Source of the DNA: Streptomyces sp. ACA25
GTDB lineage: Bacteria; Actinomycetota; Actinomycetes; Streptomycetales; Streptomycetaceae
NCBI RefSeq assembly: GCF_028200735.1
Contig: NZ_JAQKPV010000003.1
Location: forward strand, 186,001-250,000
Length of the DNA: 64,000 bases
Direction: 5' to 3'
A program made the position numbers and the translations under genes. Shown here one piece after another: positions 19,095 to 27,869 of this stretch. How positions within the stretch are numbered: position 1 is the first letter of the stretch; each line of letters begins with the position of its first letter. The notes beneath the pieces were generated by a model that was given only the letters and a program-made list of their open reading frames with translations, was not told the origin of the DNA and searched no databases.

Positions 19095-19697
19095 GTGGAC
19101 GAGATCGGAACACGGAAACAGGAGGTCCGCCGGGATCTTCTGGCGGTGCGGGCTGCGATGGCCGACGACGAGGTGACGCAGGCGGCGGAGGAGCTGTCCC
19201 GGCACGTGCTGGAGCTGCCGGAGCTGGCAGGGGCGGCCACGGTCGCGGCCTACGTCTCGGTGGGGCGCGAGCCCGGTACCGAGCCGCTGCTGGCGGCGCT
19301 GCGCGAGCGGGGTGTCCGGGTGCTGCTGCCGGTGCTGCTGCCGGACGACGACCTCGACTGGGCCGCGTACGAGGGGGCGGACCGGCTGGTGGAGGCCGAC
19401 CACGGGCGGATCCGGCTGTTCCAGCCGGCCGGGGAGCGGCTGGGCGTGGAGGCGGTGACGCAGGCGCAGGCGGTGGTGCTGCCGGGGCTCGCGGTGGACC
19501 GGCGCGGGGTCCGGATGGGCCGCGGCGGCGGGTCCTACGACCGGGCGCTGGCCCGGCTGGCCGCCTCGGGCGCGAACCCCGCCCTGATCGCCCTGCTGTA
19601 CGCGCACGAGGTGGTCGGGGAGCTCCCGGAGGAGCCGCACGACTGCCCGGTGCACGCCGCGGTCACCCCGCAGGGCACCCACCGCTTCCCGCAGTGA
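19095..19697 (+). CDS. 5-formyltetrahydrofolate cyclo-ligase
   Basis: 200 residues. It begins EIGTRKQEVRRDLLAVR and contains LPGLAVDRRGVRMGRGGGSYDR, the ATP/folate-binding signature (RxGxGGGxYDR), then ALLYAHEVV. It converts 5-formyl-THF to 5,10-methenyl-THF with ATP. The GTG at 19095 fits the family start; the frame is open further upstream but would overlap galU. It is divergent from galU and closed by a large inverted repeat. Confidence 0.88.
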   Translation: MDEIGTRKQEVRRDLLAVRAAMADDEVTQAAEELSRHVLELPELAGAATVAAYVSVGREPGTEPLLAALRERGVRVLLPVLLPDDDLDWAAYEGADRLVEADHGRIRLFQPAGERLGVEAVTQAQAVVLPGLAVDRRGVRMGRGGGSYDRALARLAASGANPALIALLYAHEVVGELPEEPHDCPVHAAVTPQGTHRFPQ

Positions 19698-19699
19698 AC

Positions 19700-19782
19700 C
19701 CCGGGCACCGGCATCGGGCCAGGGCCCGGTACCGGTGCCGGGGCCCTGCTGCCGGTGCCGGGCCGTGATGCCGGTGCCCGGG
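19700..19782. terminator. Large inverted repeat between convergent genes
   Basis: cccgggcaccggcatc (19700-19715) pairs perfectly with gatgccggtgcccggg (19767-19782). The 51 bases between them hold more pairing ggccc/gggcc and ccggtacc pieces. It lies between the cyclo-ligase stop and the penicillin acylase stop, so it probably terminates transcription from both sides. Confidence 0.7.
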
Positions 19783-19807
19783 TGCGGACGCTCCGGCGCG
19801 GGCCGGG

Positions 19808-22618
19808 TCAGTCCCCGGGGTTCAGGACCAGGGTGTCGGCGGTGTTCTCCTCGACGGCCTCCGGGCTGTAGGCCCAGGGCAGGAACTCGCCCTTGGCCCA
19901 CAGCTCCGTCTGGTCGGTGTAGTTGCGGTGGTGGGCGTGTCCGGAGGCGCCGGCCAGGTTGATCCACTGCGACTCGTCGAAGTCGTCCAGGCTGACGATC
20001 ATCCGCATGGACGGGACCCAGGTGACCTCGTAGCCGCCCGCGGCGTTCCACCCGGAGGCGTCGACGGCGTCCTTGCCGCCGGCGAGGTTCCACGGGCCGC
20101 GGTTGAGGAGCCACCGCACGGCGCCGGGCCCCTCGGTGCCGAGTGTCTGGTTCTCCAGGGTGAGCTGGTGCATCCGGCCCCAGCTCCAGGTGCCGATGTC
20201 CTTGCCCAGCAAAGCGGTGAGCTCCCAGCGGGCGTCCTTCATGGCCTTGGCGAGCAGCTCGTCGCGGTTGTCCGAGCTGGGGCTGGTGCGGTTGCCGGAG
20301 CTCTTCCACCAGTCGCTCTCCGGCTCCTCCAGCAGGCCGCGGACCACCTCGAACCAGCGGTCACCGCCGTCGGGCTGGGCGGAACCCGCGGAACGCTGGC
20401 CGCACTCACGGACCAGGCGGGCCCGGCCGTGGGCGTCCTCCAGCGGGCCGGCGTCGTCGGCGGGGCGGACCCGCAGGCACTGCCCCTCCACGCGGACCTC
20501 CTTGGGCAGCTTGTGGCCGAAGGAGAGCTTCAGGACATGCCGCCAGACGGCGTTGTAGTAGGCGGCTGCGGCGGAGTCGGCGTCCTGGGTGTAGTCCCAG
20601 CCCTCCAGGAGCTCCTGCGCCTCGCGGATGTAGGGGTCCGCGATGTCGATGTCCCGGAGGTAGGGCACCAGGATCTTGGCCATCTCGTTGCTGTTGTCCA
20701 GCTGTATGGAGCGCATGTCCCCCATGGAGATCTTGCCGCCCTCCTTCAGCAGCCCCTGGATCAGGTCGTCTATCCGCTGGCTGCGGGCGCCGTAGCTCCA
20801 GTCGTCGGTCAGCAGGTACGGGTAGGCCTCCGGGTCGATCACGGACTGGTTGGCGGTGACGATGTAGCCGCGCTCCGGGTTGTACTCCCAGGGCAGCTCC
20901 TCCTGCGGGATCCAGCCCGTCCAGTCGTACGCGGAGTCCCAGCCGGGGGCCGGGTACCGGCCGTCGCCCGCCCCGCGGACCGGGATCCGGCCGGGGGCCT
21001 GGTAGCCGATGTTGCCCTGGGTGTCGGCGTAGATGAGGTTCTGCGAGGGCACCGCGAAGTCCTGGGCAGCGGTGCGGAACTCCTCGAAGTCCGAGGCCGT
21101 GTTGATGCCGAAGACGGCGTCCATCGTGCGGGACGGGTCGAGCGCGGTCCAGCGCAGGGAGACGGCGTAACCGGAACCACGGTCGGGGGCGCCGTCCTCC
21201 ACCGGCGCCAGCCCGCCGACATCGCCGAGCTCGTCACTGCGGTCGGAGACGATGGGGCCGTTCGCGGTGGAGCGGACGGTGATCTCGCGGGCCTCCCCGC
21301 CGGCCACCTCGATGGTCTCCTTGCGGGTCTCGTACGGCACCTGCTCGCCGTCGCGGAGGTAGTTGCCCTCGTTGAGGCGCTCCAGGTACAGGTCGCTGAC
21401 GTCGGCGCCCAGGTTGGTGAAGCCCCAGGCGATGTCCTCGTTGTGGCCGATGACAATGCCGGGCATGCCGGAGAAGGAGAAGCCGGAGACGGCGAACGGG
21501 CAGGCCTCGGTGACCTCGTTGCAGTGCAGGCCCATCTGGTACCAGATGGACGGCAGCATCGGCGCGAGGTGCGGGTCGTTGGCCAGCAGCGGTTTCCCGG
21601 TGGTGGTGTACTCGCCGGAGATCACCCAGGAGTTCGAGCCGATGCCGCTGCCGCTGGGGCCCAGCAGCGCGGGGATGTCGTCGAGGGTCCGGGTGAGGGC
21701 GGCGAGCTGGGTGGAGGCACCCTCGATCGCCTCGTCGATCTCGTCGCCGTCCTGGACCGCGCCGTCCGCCCCCGCAGCACCGTCCGGGTCCTCGCCGGCG
21801 GTGTCCTCGTCGGCGGTGTCCTCCTCGCCGACGGGGTCCTCCTCGCCGGCTCGGCCGGTACCGCCGTCACCGGGGACGCCCTCGGCGAAGGTGCCGTCAC
21901 CGGCCCCCTCCTCGGTGACGATGGGCCGGTTCCGGTCGTACGGGTAGGCCGGGTAGAGCTCGTCGATCTGTTCCTGGCTGAGCCGGCCGGCGAGCAGCGA
22001 CCGGTCGATCTCCTGCTGCATGTTGCCGCGCAGGTCCCAGGCCATGGCCTTGAGCCAGGCCACGGAATCGACCGGGCCCCACTCGTCCGGCTCGTAGTCG
22101 GAGACGAAGCCGAGCGCGGCGTACTCCACCGAGAGGCCGGCCCCGTCCCGGTCGGCCAGGTAGGCGTTGACCCCGTCGGCGTAGGCCTGCAGGTAGGTCT
22201 TCGTGTCCTCGGCGAGCTCCTCGTCGTACTCCTGCTGCGCCGTCTGGCGCCAGCCGAGGGTGCGGAGGAAGGCGTCGGTCTCCACCTGGTCCTCGCCGAA
22301 CATCTCGGAGAGCCGGCCGGCGGTCAGGTGCCGCCGCACGTCCATCTCCCAGAAGCGGTCCTGGGCGTGCACGAAGCCCTGGGCCCGGAAGAGGTCCTCC
22401 GCACTGTCGGCGTACAGCTGCGGGATCCCGTTGCCGTCCCGGCGGACGGTGACCTCACCGGACAGACCGTCGAGAGTGATCTCCCCGGTGGTCTGCGGGA
22501 ACGAGGCGCGCACGGTGCTGACGCTCCAGAACGTGCTGTAGCCGAGCCCGGCCACAAGCAGCACGGCGACAGCGATCGCGAGCAGACGGAGGCGTCGCAA
22601 GGACTTCTTGGCGGGCAT
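19808..22618 (-). CDS. Penicillin acylase family protein (Ntn hydrolase)
   Basis: 936 residues. A single N-terminal membrane anchor or signal (LLAIAVAVLLVAGLGYSTFW) is followed by an alpha-chain part (RDGNGIPQLYADSAEDLF, QGFVHAQDRFWEMDV) and a beta-chain part that should begin at the nucleophile Ser after Gly in GIGSNSWVISG (about residue 327). PLLANDPHL and PGIVIGHNEDIAWG follow. These proteins mature by autocleavage and hydrolyse amides such as acyl-homoserine lactones or beta-lactam side chains. Unusual is an acidic Glu/Asp/Gly-rich stretch (about residues 238-297) just before the cleavage site. Substrate unknown. Confidence 0.88.
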   Translation of the reverse strand: MPAKKSLRRLRLLAIAVAVLLVAGLGYSTFWSVSTVRASFPQTTGEITLDGLSGEVTVRRDGNGIPQLYADSAEDLFRAQGFVHAQDRFWEMDVRRHLTAGRLSEMFGEDQVETDAFLRTLGWRQTAQQEYDEELAEDTKTYLQAYADGVNAYLADRDGAGLSVEYAALGFVSDYEPDEWGPVDSVAWLKAMAWDLRGNMQQEIDRSLLAGRLSQEQIDELYPAYPYDRNRPIVTEEGAGDGTFAEGVPGDGGTGRAGEEDPVGEEDTADEDTAGEDPDGAAGADGAVQDGDEIDEAIEGASTQLAALTRTLDDIPALLGPSGSGIGSNSWVISGEYTTTGKPLLANDPHLAPMLPSIWYQMGLHCNEVTEACPFAVSGFSFSGMPGIVIGHNEDIAWGFTNLGADVSDLYLERLNEGNYLRDGEQVPYETRKETIEVAGGEAREITVRSTANGPIVSDRSDELGDVGGLAPVEDGAPDRGSGYAVSLRWTALDPSRTMDAVFGINTASDFEEFRTAAQDFAVPSQNLIYADTQGNIGYQAPGRIPVRGAGDGRYPAPGWDSAYDWTGWIPQEELPWEYNPERGYIVTANQSVIDPEAYPYLLTDDWSYGARSQRIDDLIQGLLKEGGKISMGDMRSIQLDNSNEMAKILVPYLRDIDIADPYIREAQELLEGWDYTQDADSAAAAYYNAVWRHVLKLSFGHKLPKEVRVEGQCLRVRPADDAGPLEDAHGRARLVRECGQRSAGSAQPDGGDRWFEVVRGLLEEPESDWWKSSGNRTSPSSDNRDELLAKAMKDARWELTALLGKDIGTWSWGRMHQLTLENQTLGTEGPGAVRWLLNRGPWNLAGGKDAVDASGWNAAGGYEVTWVPSMRMIVSLDDFDESQWINLAGASGHAHHRNYTDQTELWAKGEFLPWAYSPEAVEENTADTLVLNPGD

Positions 22619-22835
22619 CGCTGTCCTTCACAGGCCAGGTGGGCGGACTTGAGCAACCATAGACACACCTCCACCCGGGTGATGCCACGGGGAGCGCTGT
22701 CCCCCGGCGGCGTGATCAACGGGATGGTAAATTTCCTGCAAAGAAGCCGTCCCGAATATAACTGTATTGTGCAGGTGTCTTGATTCGGCAGCGCCGCCAG
22801 GAGGCCACCACACATCACCGTGAGGAGACCAGCCC

Positions 22836-24371
22836 CTGACTGTCGACCGCCTCAATGAACTCCTGCTCGCCTGCACCCTCGTCCTTCTGGTCGCCGTCGC
22901 CGCCGTGCGGCTGACATCCCGGATCGGACTGCCCACCCTGCTGCTCTACCTGGGCATCGGCATGATCATCGGCCAGGACGGACTGGGGGTGGACTTCCAG
23001 GACGCAGAGCTGACCCAGGTGTTCGGCTACGCCGCTCTGGTCGTCATCCTCGCAGAGGGCGGTCTCAGTACGCGCTGGAGACTGATCAAACCCGCCCTCC
23101 CGGCCGCCGCAGTGCTCGCCACCGTCGGCGTCGGCGTCAGCGTCGGCGTCACCGCTGCGGCGGCACATTACCTGGTCGGGCTCGAATGGCAGACCGCTCT
23201 GGTCATGGGCGCGGTGGTGTCCTCCACCGACGCCGCAGCGGTCTTCTCCGTACTCCGCAAGGTGCCGCTGCCCAGCCGGCTGAGCGGCGCGCTGGAGGCG
23301 GAGTCCGGCTTCAATGACGCCCCGGTGGTCATCCTGGTCGTCGCGTTCTCCACCCTGGACGCCCTGGACCAGCCCGCCCAGCACTGGCTCCTGCTGCCGG
23401 GCGCGATGCTGCTCCAACTGGCCATCGGGCTGGCGATCGGGCTCGCCGTCGGCAGGCTCGGTGCCTTCGGGCTGCGCCACGTGGCGCTGCCCGCCTCCGG
23501 CCTCTACCCCATCGCCGTGCTCGCCCTGACCGTGCTGGCCTACGCCGCGGCCGCGATGGTGAACGGCAGCGGCTTCCTCGCCGTCTACGTCGCCGCCCTG
23601 GTGCTGGGCAATGCCCGGCTGCCGCACCGGCCCGCCACCCGCGGCTTCGCCGACGCCATGGCCTGGGTCGCCCAGATGGGGCTGTTCATCCTGCTCGGAC
23701 TGCTGGTGAACCCCAGCGAACTGCTCGACGACTTCTGGCCGGCGATCGCCATCGGTCTGGGGCTGACGCTGGTGGCCCGCCCCCTGTCGGTCGCCCTGTC
23801 CCTGCTGCCTTTCCGCAGACCCTGGCAGGAACACGTGCTGATGTCCTGGGCCGGGCTGCGGGGAGCGGTGCCCATCGTGCTGGCCACCATCCCCGTGGTG
23901 AACGGCGTCGCGGAGAGCGACCGGGTCTTCAACATCGTGTTTCTGCTGGTGGTGGTCTTCACCCTGCTCCAGGGACCCACCCTGCCCTGGGTGGCCCGGC
24001 GGCTGCACCTCGGGCAGGACGAACGCACGGTGGACGTGGACATCGAGTCCGCGCCGCTGGAACGGCTGCGCGGGCATCTGCTCTCGGTGACGATCCCGAG
24101 GGACTCCCGGATGCACGGCGTGGAGGTCGCCGAGCTGCGGCTGCCACGGGCGGCCGCCGTCACGCTCGTTGTCCGTGACGGCACCAGCTTCGTGCCCGAC
24201 CCGACCACCGTGCTGATGCGCGGTGACGAGCTGCTGGTGGTCGCGACCGACCCGGTCCGGGACGAGGTGGAACAGCGCCTGCACGCGGTCGCCGAAGGCG
24301 GCAAGCTGGCCCGCTGGCTGCGGGAGACGGGCGCCACCGGCATCCGCCGGAACCGGCGGCCCGGCGAGTGA
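22836..24371 (+). CDS. CPA1 potassium/proton antiporter with RCK_C domain
   Basis: Membrane part of about 12 helices (SRIGLPTLLLYLGIGM, VVILAEGGLSTRW, VVSSTDAAAVFSVLR, AESGFNDAPVVILVV) and a C-terminal cytosolic domain of about 130 residues with a TrkA-C-like segment (RGDELLVVATDPVRDEVE). This fits the NhaP2/CvrA group, which exports K+ and lowers turgor or regulates pH. The first ATG/GTG starts fall inside the first helix. A CTG at 22836, 8 bases after GAGGAG, gives LTVDRLNELLLA, the usual N-terminus, so I place the start there (511 residues). Confidence 0.87.
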   Translation: MTVDRLNELLLACTLVLLVAVAAVRLTSRIGLPTLLLYLGIGMIIGQDGLGVDFQDAELTQVFGYAALVVILAEGGLSTRWRLIKPALPAAAVLATVGVGVSVGVTAAAAHYLVGLEWQTALVMGAVVSSTDAAAVFSVLRKVPLPSRLSGALEAESGFNDAPVVILVVAFSTLDALDQPAQHWLLLPGAMLLQLAIGLAIGLAVGRLGAFGLRHVALPASGLYPIAVLALTVLAYAAAAMVNGSGFLAVYVAALVLGNARLPHRPATRGFADAMAWVAQMGLFILLGLLVNPSELLDDFWPAIAIGLGLTLVARPLSVALSLLPFRRPWQEHVLMSWAGLRGAVPIVLATIPVVNGVAESDRVFNIVFLLVVVFTLLQGPTLPWVARRLHLGQDERTVDVDIESAPLERLRGHLLSVTIPRDSRMHGVEVAELRLPRAAAVTLVVRDGTSFVPDPTTVLMRGDELLVVATDPVRDEVEQRLHAVAEGGKLARWLRETGATGIRRNRRPGE

Positions 24372-24382
24372 ACGGAACGCCC

Positions 24383-24416
24383 CCTCCCCCGGGCACTCGG
24401 GAAAGCCCGGGGGAGG
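24383..24416 (+). terminator. Hairpin terminator after the antiporter
   Basis: cctcccccgggc pairs with gcccgggggagg (12-bp perfect arms, 10-base loop), starting 12 bases beyond the stop codon. Confidence 0.75.
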
Positions 24417-24510
24417 GAGGCGTGCGTCACCGGCAGTGGACTATGCGCCGGGAATGTTGCACGATGGACCGTCGTTAGCACTCACCGGAGAAGAGTGCCA
24501 GGAGGATCAC

Positions 24511-24837
24511 GTGCCGACTTACCAGTACCAGTGCACCGCTTGCGAGGAGGGCCTCGAAGTGGTGCAGAAGTTCACCGACGACGCGCTCACCGACTGCCCG
24601 AGCTGCCAGGGCCGGCTGAAGAAGGTGTTCTCGGCGGTCGGCATCGTCTTCAAGGGCTCCGGCTTCTACCGCAACGACAGCCGCAGCACCAGCACCAGCA
24701 CCAGCACCTCCCCCGCGGCGAAGCCGGCGGAGAAGGACAGCACCAAGAAGACCGAGACCAAGAGCGCCGACGCCTCCACCGCCTCGTCCTCCTCGTCCTC
24801 GGCCGGCAAGAGCGCCACCGCCTCACCCGCGGCATGA
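24511..24837 (+). CDS. FmdB-family zinc-ribbon protein
   Basis: 108 residues. The N-terminal half is an FmdB zinc ribbon: PTYQYQCTACEEGLEV with CxxC, then DCPSCQGRLKKVFSAVGIVF with the second CxxC. The C-terminal half is a disordered Ser/Thr/Lys/Ala tail with an STSTSTSTS run. GTG 24511 has a perfect GGAGG six bases upstream. FmdB proteins are annotated as putative regulators; their true role is not known to me. Its stop overlaps the mtnP start (ATGA). Confidence 0.85.
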   Translation: MPTYQYQCTACEEGLEVVQKFTDDALTDCPSCQGRLKKVFSAVGIVFKGSGFYRNDSRSTSTSTSTSPAAKPAEKDSTKKTETKSADASTASSSSSSAGKSATASPAA

Positions 24838-25688
24838 CCGCGGCCCAGTCGGCGGCCCCCCGGGCCGAGATCGGCGTGATCGGCGGCTCCGGGTTCTACT
24901 CCTTCCTGGACGATGTGACCGAGATCACCGTCGAGACTCCCTACGGCCCACCGAGCGACTCGCTGTTCCTCGGTGACATCGCGGGACGGCGGGTCGCCTT
25001 TCTCCCCCGCCACGGCCGCACCCACTCCGTACCGCCGCACCGCATCAACTACCGCGCCAACCTGTGGGCGCTGCGCTCGCTCGGCGTGCGCCAGGTGCTC
25101 GGCCCGTGCGCGGTCGGCGGTCTGCAGCCCGAGTACGGCCCCGGCACCCTGCTGATTCCCGACCAACTGGTGGACCGCACCAAGAGCCGGGTGCAGACCT
25201 ACTACGACGGGCAGCGGCTGCCCGACGGTGTGGTGCCGAACGTCGCGCACGCCACCTTCGCCGACCCGTACTGCCCGGCCGGCCGGGCCGCGGCCCTGAC
25301 CACCGCCCGCGAGCAGGGGTGGGACGCGGTGGACGGCGGCACCATGTGCGTCATCGAAGGGCCGCGCTTCTCCACCCGCGCCGAGTCCCGCTGGCATGCC
25401 GCGCAGGGCTGGTCGGTGGTCGGCATGACCGGTCACCCCGAGGCGATCCTCGCCCGTGAACTGGCACTCTGCTACACCTCCCTGGCGCTGGTCACCGACC
25501 TGGACGCGGGCGCGGAAACCGGGGACGGCGTCTCGCACACCGAGGTGCTCAAGGTGTTCGCGGCCAACGTCGACCGACTGCGCGGAGTGCTGTTCGACGT
25601 GGTGGCCGCGCTGCCCGGAGGCACCGACCGCGACTGCCTGTGCACCGCGGCGCTGCAGGGCCAGGACACCGGCCTCCCGCTGCCCTGA
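24834..25688 (+). CDS. mtnP: S-methyl-5'-thioadenosine phosphorylase family
   Basis: 284 residues, a PNP-family phosphorylase: IGVIGGSGFY, the phosphate-binding PRHGRTHSVPPHRINYRAN, MCVIEGPRFSTRAES, and VGMTGHPEAILARELALCY. It should split methylthioadenosine into adenine and methylthioribose-1-phosphate; a related methylthioinosine or purine activity cannot be excluded from sequence alone. Translationally coupled to fmdB through an ATGA overlap. Confidence 0.88.
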   Translation: MTAAQSAAPRAEIGVIGGSGFYSFLDDVTEITVETPYGPPSDSLFLGDIAGRRVAFLPRHGRTHSVPPHRINYRANLWALRSLGVRQVLGPCAVGGLQPEYGPGTLLIPDQLVDRTKSRVQTYYDGQRLPDGVVPNVAHATFADPYCPAGRAAALTTAREQGWDAVDGGTMCVIEGPRFSTRAESRWHAAQGWSVVGMTGHPEAILARELALCYTSLALVTDLDAGAETGDGVSHTEVLKVFAANVDRLRGVLFDVVAALPGGTDRDCLCTAALQGQDTGLPLP

Positions 25689-25771
25689 GTCAGTCGGCCC
25701 GGCCGGTCTCCGGCCGGGCCACCGGTTTCTCCGCCTGCCGTCTCCTCCCGCAGCTCCGTCCCAACTGTCTC

Positions 25772-25807
25772 CTCCGGCAGCTCCGGCAGCTCCGGCAGCT
25801 CCGGCAG
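25772..25807. repeat. Four tandem copies of ctccggcag
   Basis: Four exact 9-base copies end to end in the 195-base gap between mtnP and the CpaB-like gene. The unit is not CRISPR-like. Likely slippage. Confidence 0.8.
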
Positions 25808-25883
25808 GGGACGGTGTTGTCCCCAGGCCCCGGGTTCTCCACAGGCCCCGGCGGAATCCCGTCGGGGCTGTCACGGTGAGGGC

Positions 25884-26465
25884 ATGAGCCCCCCGGACCA
25901 TCGCCTGCCACCTCCCCCGCCCCCGCTGTCCCGTCCCGCGCCCTGCCCGGTTCCGGAGTTCGACCCCGTACGCCCCCGGGGCGCCCGGCACCGGCTGCGC
26001 CGTGCGGTGCGCCGGCGCAGGCGGGTGATCGCCGTGACGCTCGCGGTCCTCGCCGCCACCCTGGCGGTGGCCGTGGACCGGGAGGCGGCCCCCGCCCACC
26101 CGCCCGGGGGCACCGCGACCGGGGAGCCGCAGCAGCGGACCGGTGGGCCGCCGGAAACGAAGCCCTCGCCGGAGGCGCTCGTCTCTGCTCCGGTGCGGAT
26201 CGCGGACGCCGCTGCAGCCGGGCTGCTGGAGCCCGGCGACCTGGTGGACGTGCTGGCCGCCGGGCCGGTGGCGCCCGGGGATCCCCCGCCGGAGGCCCGA
26301 GTGGTGGCACACCGGGTCCAGGTGATCGACGTGCCCCCGGCCGTGGACCATGCTGCCGGGGGCGGGGACGACGGCGCGCTCGTGGTACTTCTGGTCCCGC
26401 GGCCTGCCGCGGCCGAGCTCGCCGGAGCGGCCTGGGGGTCGCACCTCACGGTGACCCGCTGGTGA
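25884..26465 (+). CDS. CpaB/RcpC-like SAF-domain protein
   Basis: 193 residues: Pro-rich start, a basic stretch (RRAVRRRRR), one membrane helix (VIAVTLAVLAATLAVAV), then a SAF/RcpC-like domain (APVRIADAAAAGLLEPGDLVDVLA, ARVVAHRVQVIDVP, ALVVLLVPRPAAAELA; each quoted in part). CpaB/RcpC proteins help assemble Flp/Tad pili, but no other pilus gene is nearby, so this may be an orphan. Role by similarity only. Confidence 0.68.
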   Translation: MSPPDHRLPPPPPPLSRPAPCPVPEFDPVRPRGARHRLRRAVRRRRRVIAVTLAVLAATLAVAVDREAAPAHPPGGTATGEPQQRTGGPPETKPSPEALVSAPVRIADAAAAGLLEPGDLVDVLAAGPVAPGDPPPEARVVAHRVQVIDVPPAVDHAAGGGDDGALVVLLVPRPAAAELAGAAWGSHLTVTRW

Positions 26466-26522
26466 GGCTCTGGGCGTTGCTGCAGGCAGTACGGCGGCGG
26501 ACACCGCATCGGACCGAGAGAA

Positions 26523-27056
26523 ATGAGCAGTTCGTTGAGCGAGGGCAAGCAGGGCGTGCTGGCGGGATTCAAAGCATTCCTGATGCGCGGGAACGTGGTC
26601 GAGCTGGCCGTCGCGGTGGTGATCGGGGCCGCCTTCACCAAGGTCGTGAACGCGGTGGTGGAAGGGGTGATCAATCCGCTGGTGGGGGCCTTCGGCACCC
26701 AGGACCTGGAGGCCTATCAGTCCTGCCTCAAAGGCCCGTGCCAGACCGACGCGGCCGGGGAAATCGTGTCCGGGATCCCGATCGGCTGGGGCACCGTGCT
26801 GAGCGCCGCACTCACCTTCGTCCTCACCGCGGCCGTCGTGTACTTCGTGATGGTTGTGCCCATCAACCGGTACAAGGCCCGGCTGGAGGCGCGGAAGCCG
26901 AAGGAGGACGCCCCCCTCGCCAAAACGGAGCTGGACCTGCTCACCGAGATCCGCGACGAGCTGATCGCCGCCCGGCGCCCGGCCGGCGAACCCGTGAGCC
27001 TGGCCGCCCAGCGTGCCGCCACCGAGGTCACCGAGCGAGGCGAGGAGCCCCGCTGA
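26523..27056 (+). CDS. mscL: Large-conductance mechanosensitive channel MscL
   Basis: 177 residues. N-terminal GFKAFLMRGNVVELAVAVVIGAAF (helix 1; amphipathic start GFKAFLMRGN, pore AVAVVIGAAF) and helix 2 ALTFVLTAAVVYFVMVVPIN. The periplasmic loop contains two Cys and the C-terminal part ends in the helix LLTEIRDELIA, as in other MscL. It opens under membrane tension to release solutes in hypo-osmotic shock, functionally opposite to the bet locus. Confidence 0.95.
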   Translation: MSSSLSEGKQGVLAGFKAFLMRGNVVELAVAVVIGAAFTKVVNAVVEGVINPLVGAFGTQDLEAYQSCLKGPCQTDAAGEIVSGIPIGWGTVLSAALTFVLTAAVVYFVMVVPINRYKARLEARKPKEDAPLAKTELDLLTEIRDELIAARRPAGEPVSLAAQRAATEVTERGEEPR

Positions 27057-27057
27057 C

Positions 27058-27078
27058 CCCGGCGGCCGGACCGCCGGG
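27058..27078 (+). terminator. Short hairpin after mscL
   Basis: cccggcgg / ccgccggg, 8-bp perfect arms around ccgga, immediately after the mscL stop. Confidence 0.5.
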
Positions 27079-27125
27079 CCACGAACCCCGGGCGCGGCCC
27101 CACCGGGCACCGGAAGCCCCAGGGG

Positions 27126-27803
27126 TCAGAGGTGGTGGGGCGGCTTGTCGTCCAGGAAGCGGCGAAGGTCGGCGGCGCTCCCGCCGAGCTCAGCCGGCTG
27201 CTCGCCCCAGCCCTCGTCGCTGTCGTCGGCCGAGGGGCCCGTGAGCGGATCGTCGAAGATCAGGGACGGCGGCTTCTGCTGTCGCCGGGGAGGCGGCGTG
27301 GTGCTGCTCATCCCCTCAGCGTACGGCCGGCCGACCGGCGGCTCGGTCGCCAGCGCCTCGTGCCACCAGTGGTCACGGCCGGGTGACCAGGGCACCGGCC
27401 CGGCCACCTGAGGGACGACCAGAACTCCGCGCACCCCGGGGCAGTCCCGCAGCGCCCGGTCCAGGCGGGCCTTGACGGGCACGACGCCGTCCTCCTCCCG
27501 GCAGTTGTCCGCGGTGATCACCAGCCGGACGCCGGAGGACTGAAGACGCTCCCGGAGGACGTGCACCGGATCCCCCGCCGCCAGCGTGAGCCGCCGCGCG
27601 TCCAGGGAGCCGCAGGCCAGCGTGGCGACAACCGACTCGAGGCCGATCGGCAACAGCACCGCCACCGCGTCCCCCTCCCCGATCCCCCTCCGGGCGAGCG
27701 CCCCTGCCGCCCGCCGGCCCTGGTCCAGCAGTTGGGCATGGTCCAGTATCTCGGCCGGACGGATGCCCCCGACGCCCGGTACCCCGGTCAGTTCTGCGGT
27801 CAT
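27126..27803 (-). CDS. Truncated AMP-binding (acyl-CoA synthetase-like) protein with added C-terminal segment
   Basis: 225 residues from the ATG at 27803 (a GTG at 27848 is in frame). Residues 1 to about 165 look like the N-terminal lobe of an AMP-forming ligase (RRAAGALARRGIGEGDAVAVLLPIG; shown in part), but the core P-loop and adenylation motifs are absent, so it cannot be a functional synthetase. The last 61 residues start with an internal Met (MSSTTPPPRRQQKPPSL, codon at 27311) preceded by TGAGGGG, and end FLDDKPPHHL. They look like a separate small streptomycete protein, so either the two are fused or translation re-initiates. Function unknown. Confidence 0.6.
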   Translation of the reverse strand: MTAELTGVPGVGGIRPAEILDHAQLLDQGRRAAGALARRGIGEGDAVAVLLPIGLESVVATLACGSLDARRLTLAAGDPVHVLRERLQSSGVRLVITADNCREEDGVVPVKARLDRALRDCPGVRGVLVVPQVAGPVPWSPGRDHWWHEALATEPPVGRPYAEGMSSTTPPPRRQQKPPSLIFDDPLTGPSADDSDEGWGEQPAELGGSAADLRRFLDDKPPHHL

Positions 27804-27869
27804 GCAGGCAGTGTCGCGAGCGCCGATCAACAGCTGATGAACGTCCACTGCACGTGATACGCAGGAGCC

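Noticed and set aside
19928..22783. A 951-codon open frame opposite the penicillin acylase
   Set aside because: Shadow of a high-GC gene. The minus strand carries a clear Ntn hydrolase with catalytic motifs; this frame has no recognisable domain.
22815..24284. Long minus-strand frame rich in Gly, Gln and His
   Set aside because: Antisense shadow of the K+/H+ antiporter; composition is typical of the complement of a membrane protein gene.
25772..25807. Possible CRISPR array
   Set aside because: The 9-base units are contiguous with no spacers. No cas gene is in the window.
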